A stretch of 38,501 nucleotides of DNA from a virus. Made by a program: the position numbers and the translations under genes. A model generated the notes under the pieces. The model was not told where the DNA came from and searched no databases. It saw only the letters and a program-made list of their open reading frames with translations. This document shows positions 7,379-16,542 of this stretch, in pieces (the first letter of the stretch is position 1; each line of letters starts with the position of its first letter). The stretch is from positions 1 to 38,501 of IMG/VR virus record IMGVR_UViG_3300036944_000889. One strand, 5' to 3'.

Positions 7379-10068
7379 GAGAAATAGAACAAAACATCTA
7401 TTCACTAGTCGAAACTCAATTCCCTAGATTCTATAGAGAGTCTGGGGATAATTTTGTTGAGTTTACCAAAGCATATTACGAGTGGATGGATTCTCTTGGT
7501 GGTGAATCTAGAAATATTCTAGAATATAGAGATATTGATTACACCGTAGATGCATTTCTAGACAATTTTAAGCAAGAATATCTAGTAGATCTCCCGCATC
7601 TAGTCGCTGCTGATAAGAGATTCTTAGTTAAACACATTCAAGATTTGTATAAATCTAAGGGTTCTTCTCAATCTTTCAAATTATTTTTCAAACTCGTATT
7701 CGGTCAAGATGTCGAAATATACGATCCAGGTAAAGACGTTCTAAGAGCGTCTGATGGTATCTGGAAAGTACCGACGTATCTAGAATGTGCAAAATCCGAT
7801 AGATCATTCTCTTTCTTAGGAAAAAATATCACCGGAAGTAGTTCTGGTGCTACAGCTTTCGTCGAGAACGTAGTCAGAAGAAAAATCGGCGAAAGATTTA
7901 TTGATATTCTATACATTACAAGTGTCGCTGGTACTTTTGAAACTGGTGAAAAACTTAGTGATGACAACAGCCTCGAGGATGCACCTCTAGTAATTGGATC
8001 TCTAAATTCTATTACTATCACATCTGGTGGATCTAATAATGCTATCGGTGATGTTCTAACTCTAACCAGCTCAGACGGAAAGTCCGGTAAAGCTATCGTC
8101 AGAGCTGTTGAAAATGGAACCGGAAAAGTAACATTCACACTGGCAAATGGTGGATTTGGATTTACTGTTAACGCAACTCCAATTGTTTCTAATGCCGTTG
8201 TTATTGTCTCTGCCTCAAACGGAACATTTACTCCATTCATGGACGTAGTACAACCACTACAGAGATTTAATTATACGAGCTTAAGTGGAGCTAATACGTA
8301 TGCTCTACTAGATTCTGTTATCGCTTATAACTCATCAAATGCCGCTATTGCTAATGGCTATGTTGTCAGTGTATCTACCTCGAATACTACAGCAGGAAAT
8401 CTGATTATCAGCAGCGTCTATGGAAATTGGTCTACCGCGAATACAATCAAACTTGCATCTAATTCTGCTATTGTTGCTAATCTAGTTTCAACTCAAAACG
8501 TCTCTGCCACAGCTACTGTTGTTGGTTCTAATTCTACAGCTCTTGGGTTATATAATATTTCTGGTACAATGTATAATTCAGCTCATCTAGTAGGCAAGCT
8601 AGGCGAGCCACTTGGATTAGCTTCTTCCAACACCACAACTCAAAGTCTGACTGGCAACGGAACTTTATTTTCGGCCAACTCTGGAACACAAGTTTATTTC
8701 AGAGCTAATGGCGTTGTATTCGGGACTGTAAACACAACAATCTCGAACACTTCAATTCAATTAACTAGCAATTCTCTTTATACTTTTACTAATGCAACAG
8801 TCTGGAAAGCTCTAACTGTAGCTACGGCAAACACTGGAAGAATTTATAATTTAGGATCTGGCGCAACATTTTCAGTCGGAACTCTAAGCGATACTCAGGC
8901 TGTGACTACATACGATGAAGCTCTATCTGCGTATAATACAGGAAATGTTTGCTTCTTAGATATGCTAATTGACGGATCAAATTCTAATACTTCTGGTTAC
9001 GGATTTTCTGGAAACTCTTCAATTGGATACAGCAGCGGAAAGATTAAGGACGCTCTGAGTGTAGCCAACGTTACAATCGGAAAAATCGAGTCACTCTCTA
9101 GTGTAAACCCAGGAAATAACTATAACGCAGATCCGTTTGTTTTAGTACTAGAAGATGTTATCTACGCGCATAGATTCGCCGAAGCACACATCACAATCGC
9201 AAACACCAATAGCCTGTTTTCTCCCGGCGATAAATTAATTCAGGATATTTCTATTGATAGAAAAGTACTAACCGTTTCATCAAATACTGGAGCATTCTCT
9301 TTAGGAGAAGGTGTTATCCAGACTACGTCTGGCGCAAAAGGAATCATCACGTCAATCGGATCGTCTACTCTAGTTGTAGAGCCAATTGAAAATACAGTTT
9401 TTGTTTCTGGAAATAACGTAGTTGGTCAAACTACATCAGCTAACGCTGCTATATCTGGAATTTCTACTGTAACAACATTTGCTCAGGCTAATGGATTAAT
9501 CACTGAAGTGAGTGGCGACGTTCTAACAATCAGAGATACGTCTTTTGCATACCAATTCAGCAACTCATCATCTGTGTATAGTAAAAATACTCAGGGGACA
9601 AGACTTGGTGAAGGTGTTATCGGTAACATCGTTCTAACTACAGATGATTATATGGGTCTCAATTCCTCAGTTTCAAGCAAAGTAAAAACTGCTAGTGGTA
9701 TTGTTTCTGAAGTAGAGATTCTAGAATCTGGCTTCGGACATTCGGCTAATTCTGTGATAACTCTTAACGCAGCAAATTCTTCCGCCGAAATTATCTACGG
9801 AGTTGCTGGAGTTTATCGTCAAGGCAAAGGTGAAGGAACTTGGCAGAACAACAACGGAAAATTAAATTCTGACAAATATCTCCACGACAACTATTATTAT
9901 CAAGAATACTCATATGAAATTCAGTCATCACTTTCTTTAGATAAATATTCAGACATGCTTAAGAAAGTACTTCATGTGGCCGGAACTGAATTATTTGGTA
10001 AGGTCATTATTCAAACTGAATATCCACTAGCTCTAAGCGCACCAAACACAGAAATCACAGAGAGTTAA
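7375..10068 (+). CDS. Probable baseplate wedge protein in the gp7 position
   Basis: An 897-residue protein between gp6 and gp8, where T4 has gp7 (1032 residues). The N-terminal 140 residues are helical and charged (ETQFPRFYRESGDNFVEF, AYYEWMDSLGG, HIQDLYKSKGSSQSFKLFF), which is the conserved N-terminus of structural proteins at this place in marine T4-like phages. The remainder is beta-rich with repeated modules of the form F-x-GE-x-VIQ, for example at about residues 640-690, and a C-terminal helical part with KVLHVAGTELFGKV. Equivalence to T4 gp7 is inferred from gene order rather than clear sequence similarity. Confidence 0.6.
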   Translation: MREIEQNIYSLVETQFPRFYRESGDNFVEFTKAYYEWMDSLGGESRNILEYRDIDYTVDAFLDNFKQEYLVDLPHLVAADKRFLVKHIQDLYKSKGSSQSFKLFFKLVFGQDVEIYDPGKDVLRASDGIWKVPTYLECAKSDRSFSFLGKNITGSSSGATAFVENVVRRKIGERFIDILYITSVAGTFETGEKLSDDNSLEDAPLVIGSLNSITITSGGSNNAIGDVLTLTSSDGKSGKAIVRAVENGTGKVTFTLANGGFGFTVNATPIVSNAVVIVSASNGTFTPFMDVVQPLQRFNYTSLSGANTYALLDSVIAYNSSNAAIANGYVVSVSTSNTTAGNLIISSVYGNWSTANTIKLASNSAIVANLVSTQNVSATATVVGSNSTALGLYNISGTMYNSAHLVGKLGEPLGLASSNTTTQSLTGNGTLFSANSGTQVYFRANGVVFGTVNTTISNTSIQLTSNSLYTFTNATVWKALTVATANTGRIYNLGSGATFSVGTLSDTQAVTTYDEALSAYNTGNVCFLDMLIDGSNSNTSGYGFSGNSSIGYSSGKIKDALSVANVTIGKIESLSSVNPGNNYNADPFVLVLEDVIYAHRFAEAHITIANTNSLFSPGDKLIQDISIDRKVLTVSSNTGAFSLGEGVIQTTSGAKGIITSIGSSTLVVEPIENTVFVSGNNVVGQTTSANAAISGISTVTTFAQANGLITEVSGDVLTIRDTSFAYQFSNSSSVYSKNTQGTRLGEGVIGNIVLTTDDYMGLNSSVSSKVKTASGIVSEVEILESGFGHSANSVITLNAANSSAEIIYGVAGVYRQGKGEGTWQNNNGKLNSDKYLHDNYYYQEYSYEIQSSLSLDKYSDMLKKVLHVAGTELFGKVIIQTEYPLALSAPNTEITES

Positions 10069-10071
10069 GTA

Positions 10072-12369
10072 ATGGCAGTCGTATCAAACACTAGATTATT
10101 CAACGTCAAGAGCGCTACAGATTATTACGCTCCGCTGGTGGATATTGGCAATAATCAATTTTATGTATTCACAGCTAGACATATGCCTTGGGCTAATTCT
10201 ACGCCAGCTATTATTACAGATTCTTTCAAAGAAACTGAATACACTATATTTGAAGAAATGATCTGTGGAAAGAATATCAGTACCGATGACGTTAAACAGA
10301 TGATCGATCGTAATGATTGGACATCTGGAACAAAATATGCTATGTACGATGATACTGATGCCGATCTACTTATTAAAAAGTTTTTCGTTGTTACGCCGGA
10401 AGGTGGCAACTATCATGTGTTCAAATGTCTGAATAATAATTCTGGAATTGCATCAACTAGCCAGCCACTATTCAGTGAGACTTCGGCTGACGATACGTCC
10501 TACACTACAGCAGACGGTTATCAGTGGAAATACATGTATTCTATTAGTTCTGCTGATTATTCAAAGTTTTCTACCGCGAGCTATATTCCGGTTGTTGCTA
10601 ACGCATCAGTAACAGCTTACTCCGTAAATGGATCGATCGATTCTATTCTGGTAGTTTCTGGTGGTAGTAATTATCTTTCCACCTCAAATGGTTACTTCAG
10701 CGAAATCGCAGTAAGCGGAAATACACGAGTTCATGCTCTTAAATCTGGAAGTTCGGCTAATAACAACTTCTATACTGGATCTGCAGTATACATCGAGTCT
10801 GGAACCGGCGCTGGGCAGATCAGAGAGATCACCGACTATCAAGTGACTGCGAACCAATATTTAGTGAGTGTTGATACTGTCTTTTCTCCACAACCAGATT
10901 TATCGTCAAAGTATATTATCTCACCTAGAGTGAACATTCTTGGTGATGGAACTGGAGCTAAAGCTCTAGCTTCTATTAATTCAACATCAAAAGCTCTAGA
11001 TTCTGTGCAGATTATTAATGTTGGATCTAGCTATACTTACGCTAATGTTCAGATCATCGGAAACACTGGATCTATCGTAGCTAACTCAGCCGGAGTTAGA
11101 GCTATTATTTCCCCCCGTGGCGGCCACGGGGCTGACATTAATAAAGAGCTGAATGCTAATAAAATTGGAATTAGTGTCACTCTATCTAATACTGAATCTA
11201 ATACTATCTCAACAACTAACGACTACTCTCGAGTTGGCGTTATTAAAAATCCTGTCTTTGCTAACGTAGCTCTAACTCTAGTAGATTCAACTGGATCATT
11301 TACAGCTGGCGAAGAGGTTATTCAATACATCGGATCTAACACCGCAGTTAATCTCATAATCAATGATGTGGCCGAATATTCATACAACGCTGGAAATTAT
11401 GTGAATCTAAATCTATCTGCTGCAACAACTCTGACTACAAACAATGTTGTGTATCAGACATCGCCGAGTGCTGCTAATGGTGTGGTTATTAATGTATCTG
11501 GAAACACAGTTACGGTTCGTCAAGATTCTGGAAAGTTCTCAGCTGCAGCTACTATTTTCCAGGCCGGAAACGCCTCAGTGAACAATGTTATTTCTACCAT
11601 CACATCTGGACTATCAAATACTCTATATGGATTAGATTCCTCGAATACTCTGTTTTCTACTAATTCGATATCTACAATTGAGGTTAGCTTAAATGGAACT
11701 CGACTACTTAATCATGATCTTCTAGTTTCAAATACTAACTCGGTGAGCTACACAGTCAACTCAACCGCAGTGTTACTTTATAACAAAACTCTATCAAACA
11801 CAGACATTATCACGATTAACAAATATATCAAAACTGCTCTGCTTTCAAACTCACAATACTCAGCAATCGGAACAGTAGTAACATCAAATTCTACCGCAGT
11901 ATCTCTTACTTCGGTGACTGGAAAATTTGTGACTGGATTTACCACTCTTGGATTAACTAGCGGAATTGCCGCTAATGTGTCTGCCCTATCATCCCCATAT
12001 AGAGTATTTTCGCAGACTCTGAAGTTAACAGGAACATATTCAAATGGATCTGCTTCCTTTGCTCTAGACGATTATTGCGAACAGGGAATTCCAGGTCAAG
12101 GTGGAGCTTTTGGTTACATTCAAGACATCAGAGATTATGCTAACGGAACATACCAGTTTTCTCTAACTGGAGTCAAGGGAACCTTCCAAGCTGGAGCAGA
12201 TAAATATATAGAATCAGAGAGTGGAAATAAAATTGTCGCTGTTTCTAGTATAGTGCAGCCAGATCTTATTAAATATACTGGTGATATTATCTATGCAGAA
12301 AATATAGAATCTGTGCAAAGAGCAAATACTCAGTCGGAGACTATCAAATTAGTCTTCAAGTATTATTAA
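10072..12369 (+). CDS. 8: Baseplate wedge protein gp8, enlarged
   Basis: A 765-residue protein; T4 gp8 has 334. The first 170 residues carry gp8-family landmarks: FTARHMPWANS, a Met- and acid-rich helix, RNDWTSGTKYAMYDD, YHVFKCLNNNSG, then TTADGYQWKYMYSIS. A later ISPRGGHGADI motif (near residue 350) also recurs in gp8 of related phages. The C-terminal half is additional beta-rich, Asn/Ser/Thr-rich sequence with modules like those in the preceding protein. gp8 binds gp7, gp10 and gp53 in the wedge periphery. It starts 3 bases after the previous stop. Confidence 0.8.
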   Translation: MAVVSNTRLFNVKSATDYYAPLVDIGNNQFYVFTARHMPWANSTPAIITDSFKETEYTIFEEMICGKNISTDDVKQMIDRNDWTSGTKYAMYDDTDADLLIKKFFVVTPEGGNYHVFKCLNNNSGIASTSQPLFSETSADDTSYTTADGYQWKYMYSISSADYSKFSTASYIPVVANASVTAYSVNGSIDSILVVSGGSNYLSTSNGYFSEIAVSGNTRVHALKSGSSANNNFYTGSAVYIESGTGAGQIREITDYQVTANQYLVSVDTVFSPQPDLSSKYIISPRVNILGDGTGAKALASINSTSKALDSVQIINVGSSYTYANVQIIGNTGSIVANSAGVRAIISPRGGHGADINKELNANKIGISVTLSNTESNTISTTNDYSRVGVIKNPVFANVALTLVDSTGSFTAGEEVIQYIGSNTAVNLIINDVAEYSYNAGNYVNLNLSAATTLTTNNVVYQTSPSAANGVVINVSGNTVTVRQDSGKFSAAATIFQAGNASVNNVISTITSGLSNTLYGLDSSNTLFSTNSISTIEVSLNGTRLLNHDLLVSNTNSVSYTVNSTAVLLYNKTLSNTDIITINKYIKTALLSNSQYSAIGTVVTSNSTAVSLTSVTGKFVTGFTTLGLTSGIAANVSALSSPYRVFSQTLKLTGTYSNGSASFALDDYCEQGIPGQGGAFGYIQDIRDYANGTYQFSLTGVKGTFQAGADKYIESESGNKIVAVSSIVQPDLIKYTGDIIYAENIESVQRANTQSETIKLVFKYY
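11113..11131 (+). other. GC-rich hairpin inside gene 8
   Basis: CCCCGTGG at 11113-11120 and CCACGGGG at 11124-11131 form a perfect 8-bp stem with a 3-base CGG loop, in an otherwise AT-rich genome. It encodes the conserved SPRGGHGAD motif, so codon constraint explains part of it. Confidence 0.6.
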
Positions 12370-12380
12370 CGAGGAAATAA

Positions 12381-15300
12381 ATGGCCCTAGATACAAACTT
12401 AAACGTTTCTCCTTACTTCGACGACTTCAGCGAAGAGAAGAACTTTCATAAAATTCTGTTTAGGCCACAAGCAGCAGTTCAAGCACGCGAACTAACTCAG
12501 CTTCAGACTATTCTTCAAAATCAAATTGAAAGATTTGGTGACAATATTTTCGTTGAAGGCACAATTATTCAGGGTTGTAACTTCACTCTAGATTCTAAGT
12601 ACAATTATGTTAAGCTTCCAGACCTAAGAGTAGACGGCCAGCCAACTAGCCCTGCTCAGTTTGTTGGATACAGAGTAGCTTCACCTACATCAAATCTTCA
12701 AGCTATCGTTGTAAACAGCGAAGATGGTCTAGAATCTCAGAACCCAGATCTGCACACTATCTATGTTAAGTACATCAATTCCGGAACAACCGGAGAAGTA
12801 GCATTTGCTAACAACGAAGATCTATATTTCTATTCTAACACTGATGTGGCTAACACGTCTAGCTTAGTAACAGAATATACTACTAAAGTTGCGCCAGGTC
12901 AAGTAAACTCTGTAGATACAAACCCAACCGGAAACGGATATGCGTTCAGCGTTGGTGAAGGAATTATCTTTCAGAAGGGATTCTTCATCCGTGTTGCTAA
13001 TAATCTCAGCACCGTAGTATCTAAGTATTCTAGCACACCAAACAATCTATCGGTTGGGTTTTCTACTACCGAAACAGTCGTTACTGAATATCAAGATAAT
13101 ACTCTATACGACGGAGCATCTGGTTTTACAAATGAGAACGCTCCTGGTGCGCATAGATTAAAGCTTACTCCAACTTTAACAGTCGCTAATTCTGATGCTC
13201 TACCTACAAATAATTTCTTCTCTTTAGTTGATTGGAAGAATGGTCTTCCAGTTAGAGTAAATCAAGTCACTCAATATAATGCTATCAATAAAGAGATGGC
13301 TAGAAGAGAGTACGAGACAAATGGCGATTTCGTAGTAAAACCATTCAAGCTTGGTGCTGAAATTGATACTGCATCATCTAACACATTCAACTTGGTTGTT
13401 AGCTCTGGTCTTGGATATATCAGCGGATATAGAGTCGAGCTTCAAAATTCTTCTAAGTATTCTACCAGAAAAGGTACAGATACTCAGACTCTTCTAAATC
13501 AAACTGTTTCTGCTAGCTACGGAAATTACGTAGTTGTCAACGAAGTAGCTGGTTACTTCTCAATTGGGTCTTCAGTTAATCTGTATGATACAGCAACTTC
13601 AGCTCTGACTAATGAGTCATATTCAACTATTTCTGCTTCTGGTACTCTAATTGGTACGGCAACAGTTCTTTCTTTCACATATTCTGAAGGAACGGTTGAC
13701 ACACCTACAGCCAAATACTATCTATATCTGACAAATATCCAGATGAATAGCGGTAAGGCATTTTCGTCGGTAAAGGGATGTGCTTCTTCTACGGGTATCG
13801 CTGATATTATTCTGACTAGAAATATTACAACTAACACAGATATTGCTGTTCTTACAGATCCAAATTTCAGTAAAACTATTTTCCCAACCGGGAAATCTTA
13901 TGTGAAGACTCTAGTTCCTGGCGCATCAGTAAATACATCGTTTATTTTCCGAAAAACAGATACAGTAAACGTATACTCGAACGGAATGAGCTCATCCGTA
14001 TCTCTGACCGGTAATCAACAATTCTATTATGGAACTGGAACCCTCACTTCTCTACAAGAAAAGGCAGTTATCGTTGTTCCTGCTGCTCAGCTTAACGTTA
14101 CAAATGCTACCGGAACAGTAACGACTTCAAGTGGAAGTGCTAACGTCACTGGTTCGTCAACTCTGTTCTTAACTGCATATCAGGAAAACGATTATATCAG
14201 AGTCGGAAATTCAACTGTCACTTCGGTCAAGCAAGTTAAGAGTATTGCGAACAACACATTCCTGACTGTGTCAAATGCATTCTCGGCAACATATACTTCA
14301 AATAATCACAATAAGTGTTACCCAAAGAATATTCCGGTCAATTTCCCTGATAGAAATTCTAGAGTTGTTCTAGCTAACACAACTTCTATGTCGTTCTTCT
14401 TAGTTAATGCTGCTAACACAGTAGAAACTCTAGCTGCTTCAGCAAATGCTTATATCTACTACGATGTTAAAGCAACTACAACAGCCGCTACTGAAAAGAC
14501 AATCAATAAAGATCGTGTTGTTTGTATCGATACTGCACTATTTGCTCCAATCGGTGGAACATTCACATGTAACACAAATAGCACAACAGTCACATCTACA
14601 AACACAACAGTCAATACATATATTTCAGCAGGATATAAATTATATCAAGCCAATAACTCGTCTAACTCAGCTCTTATTGGTACAGTTTCTTCTGTTAACT
14701 CTACAGCTATCGTATTAACTTCAAATGCTACTCTGAATTTAACTACGAATGCTATCACATATTCTGCTAATAACAGTACAGGAACACAGGGACCCTGGCC
14801 ACTTGGATTCCCAGACGTACATAAGATTTCAGCAGTATACAAAATCGGTGCCGGAAATAACTTCACTACAAATAGCTCATATGATGTAACATCTAGCTTT
14901 GTTCTAGATAAGAATCAGTCTGATACCGTATACGGAATTTCTAAATTAGCTAGAGCGCCTAGCGCAGCTAGCATGAACATTACAAACGGTGACAAGATCA
15001 CTGTAGTATTCGATGTGTTTACTATTCCAACCAGCTCTTCAGTTGGATTCTTCTCTGTAGATTCATATCCTATTGACGATGCTAATACATCAAACACTTC
15101 GGCTATTCAGACTCAAAACATTCCAGTATACACTTCATCTACTGGAGCTAAGATTGATCTCAGAGATTCAATCGACTTCAGATCTTATGTAGCTAATACT
15201 ATCTCAATTTCTTCTACTGCAAATGTTGCTACAGCATCTGCAACTTATGCCATTATCAATCCAACTTCTAACGTAACATTCTCTTCAAATGGATTCATTA

Positions 15301-16505
15301 CACCTGATCAATCATTTGGATATGATGTAACATATTACCTCGGAAGAATTGATAAAGTTCTGCTTACAACAAGCCAGACTGTATCAGTCATCGAAGGAAA
15401 GCCATCAGAGAACCCACAAGCTCCAGGTGAAAATCAAACCGGATTAACTCTGGGTACTGTGACAATTCCTCCGTATCCTACTCTAATTTCTTCACAGATT
15501 ACACACGACACCACACCACAATCAGTTGTAGCATTTACTACAAATCAGAATCGTCGCTATACGATGAAAGATATTAACTCGATCAATTCTAGAGTTAATA
15601 ATCTTGAGTATTATTCATCTCTATCATTACTAGAATCTAAAACTAAAAATCTAGTAATCAAGAGCGATGTGACTGGCCTAGATAGATTCAAGAACGGAAT
15701 TTTCGTAGATAATTTTGAAAGTGGATTTGCGTCAAATCTTTCTGATAAAGAATACTTTATTGCTGTAGATTCAGTAGAGACATCTCTGATTCCAAGATTC
15801 GATCAATTCAAAGTAGAGTTTGATTACAACTCTAATGAAAACGCAAACACAGCTTTACACCCGCACACTAAAACAAACGCAGTTGTGACTCTTCCTTATA
15901 CTGAGAAGACTCTGATTTCTCAGACAAATACTACCAGAACTCGTAGCATTACTGAAGGTTATTATAACTGGACTGGTCAGGCTGGAACAGTTCCTGCGTA
16001 TGACACTTATGTAGAACCAACTATTCCACCTAAGCCAGTAGATCCAAAACCGGAGCCACAACCACCTCCCCCAGGACCTCCGGTTCAACCACCAAAGCCA
16101 AGTGTTGCGAATACTCATCAGCCAAGATATACACCACCAACTAGAAATATCCCTCGTCCTCAGACTGGAAACTATGTTTGGATTGACGAATTAGATACTG
16201 CTATCTATGTTGGAGGAGATTTCAAAACTGGAAACGTAGTATACAACAGCGATCTTGGATATTATACTGTAACTGATAAGAGCCCTGCGCCAGTTTATGA
16301 CGGTAACACTATCAAGTATCCAACTGGCAACACTGACCCGGTTATTCCTCCTGCGCCAGTAACTCCAACTATTTCTCTACCCGAAACACCAGTTATCACT
16401 CCGTTCGTATTTGATGTTGCAGCAGTAGAGAAGTACATGGCCTCTGTCACTGCACAGAGTGGTGGGTTTAACGAGAGAACAAATCAATATAATTTCTGGG
16501 ATTAA
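12381..16505 (+). CDS. DUF4815-type virion structural protein, baseplate/fibre attachment
   Basis: A 1374-residue protein. The N-terminus (SPYFDDFSEEKNFHKILF, then QAAVQARELTQLQTILQNQI) is the signature of DUF4815 proteins, which occur in the baseplate/tail-fibre region of many T4-like marine phages, at the place T4 keeps gp9-gp10. The middle is beta-rich with a copy of a small shared beta module (about residues 575-640). Residues about 1210-1250 are a proline-rich linker (QPPPPGPPVQPP region), followed by a small C-terminal domain with YVWIDELDTAIYVGGDF. GAGGA at 12371-12375 precedes the start. The precise role is unknown; a link between wedge and fibres is inferred from position. Confidence 0.72.
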   Translation: MALDTNLNVSPYFDDFSEEKNFHKILFRPQAAVQARELTQLQTILQNQIERFGDNIFVEGTIIQGCNFTLDSKYNYVKLPDLRVDGQPTSPAQFVGYRVASPTSNLQAIVVNSEDGLESQNPDLHTIYVKYINSGTTGEVAFANNEDLYFYSNTDVANTSSLVTEYTTKVAPGQVNSVDTNPTGNGYAFSVGEGIIFQKGFFIRVANNLSTVVSKYSSTPNNLSVGFSTTETVVTEYQDNTLYDGASGFTNENAPGAHRLKLTPTLTVANSDALPTNNFFSLVDWKNGLPVRVNQVTQYNAINKEMARREYETNGDFVVKPFKLGAEIDTASSNTFNLVVSSGLGYISGYRVELQNSSKYSTRKGTDTQTLLNQTVSASYGNYVVVNEVAGYFSIGSSVNLYDTATSALTNESYSTISASGTLIGTATVLSFTYSEGTVDTPTAKYYLYLTNIQMNSGKAFSSVKGCASSTGIADIILTRNITTNTDIAVLTDPNFSKTIFPTGKSYVKTLVPGASVNTSFIFRKTDTVNVYSNGMSSSVSLTGNQQFYYGTGTLTSLQEKAVIVVPAAQLNVTNATGTVTTSSGSANVTGSSTLFLTAYQENDYIRVGNSTVTSVKQVKSIANNTFLTVSNAFSATYTSNNHNKCYPKNIPVNFPDRNSRVVLANTTSMSFFLVNAANTVETLAASANAYIYYDVKATTTAATEKTINKDRVVCIDTALFAPIGGTFTCNTNSTTVTSTNTTVNTYISAGYKLYQANNSSNSALIGTVSSVNSTAIVLTSNATLNLTTNAITYSANNSTGTQGPWPLGFPDVHKISAVYKIGAGNNFTTNSSYDVTSSFVLDKNQSDTVYGISKLARAPSAASMNITNGDKITVVFDVFTIPTSSSVGFFSVDSYPIDDANTSNTSAIQTQNIPVYTSSTGAKIDLRDSIDFRSYVANTISISSTANVATASATYAIINPTSNVTFSSNGFITPDQSFGYDVTYYLGRIDKVLLTTSQTVSVIEGKPSENPQAPGENQTGLTLGTVTIPPYPTLISSQITHDTTPQSVVAFTTNQNRRYTMKDINSINSRVNNLEYYSSLSLLESKTKNLVIKSDVTGLDRFKNGIFVDNFESGFASNLSDKEYFIAVDSVETSLIPRFDQFKVEFDYNSNENANTALHPHTKTNAVVTLPYTEKTLISQTNTTRTRSITEGYYNWTGQAGTVPAYDTYVEPTIPPKPVDPKPEPQPPPPGPPVQPPKPSVANTHQPRYTPPTRNIPRPQTGNYVWIDELDTAIYVGGDFKTGNVVYNSDLGYYTVTDKSPAPVYDGNTIKYPTGNTDPVIPPAPVTPTISLPETPVITPFVFDVAAVEKYMASVTAQSGGFNERTNQYNFWD

Positions 16506-16508
16506 TTA

Positions 16509-16516
16509 TATAAATA
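16509..16516 (+). promoter_or_regulatory. T4-type late promoter box TATAAATA
   Basis: An exact TATAAATA lies in the short gap after the DUF4815 gene, 26 bases before the chosen start of the next gene. Being intergenic, it is one of the best-placed late boxes in the window. Confidence 0.6.
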
Positions 16517-16542
16517 TAAAAAATAGTTTTTAGGATTCATTG

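Noticed and set aside
7704-8240. 178-codon open frame on the minus strand
   Set aside because: It lies fully inside the gp7-position gene, has no ribosome binding site or recognisable domain, and its composition follows the antisense of the coding strand.
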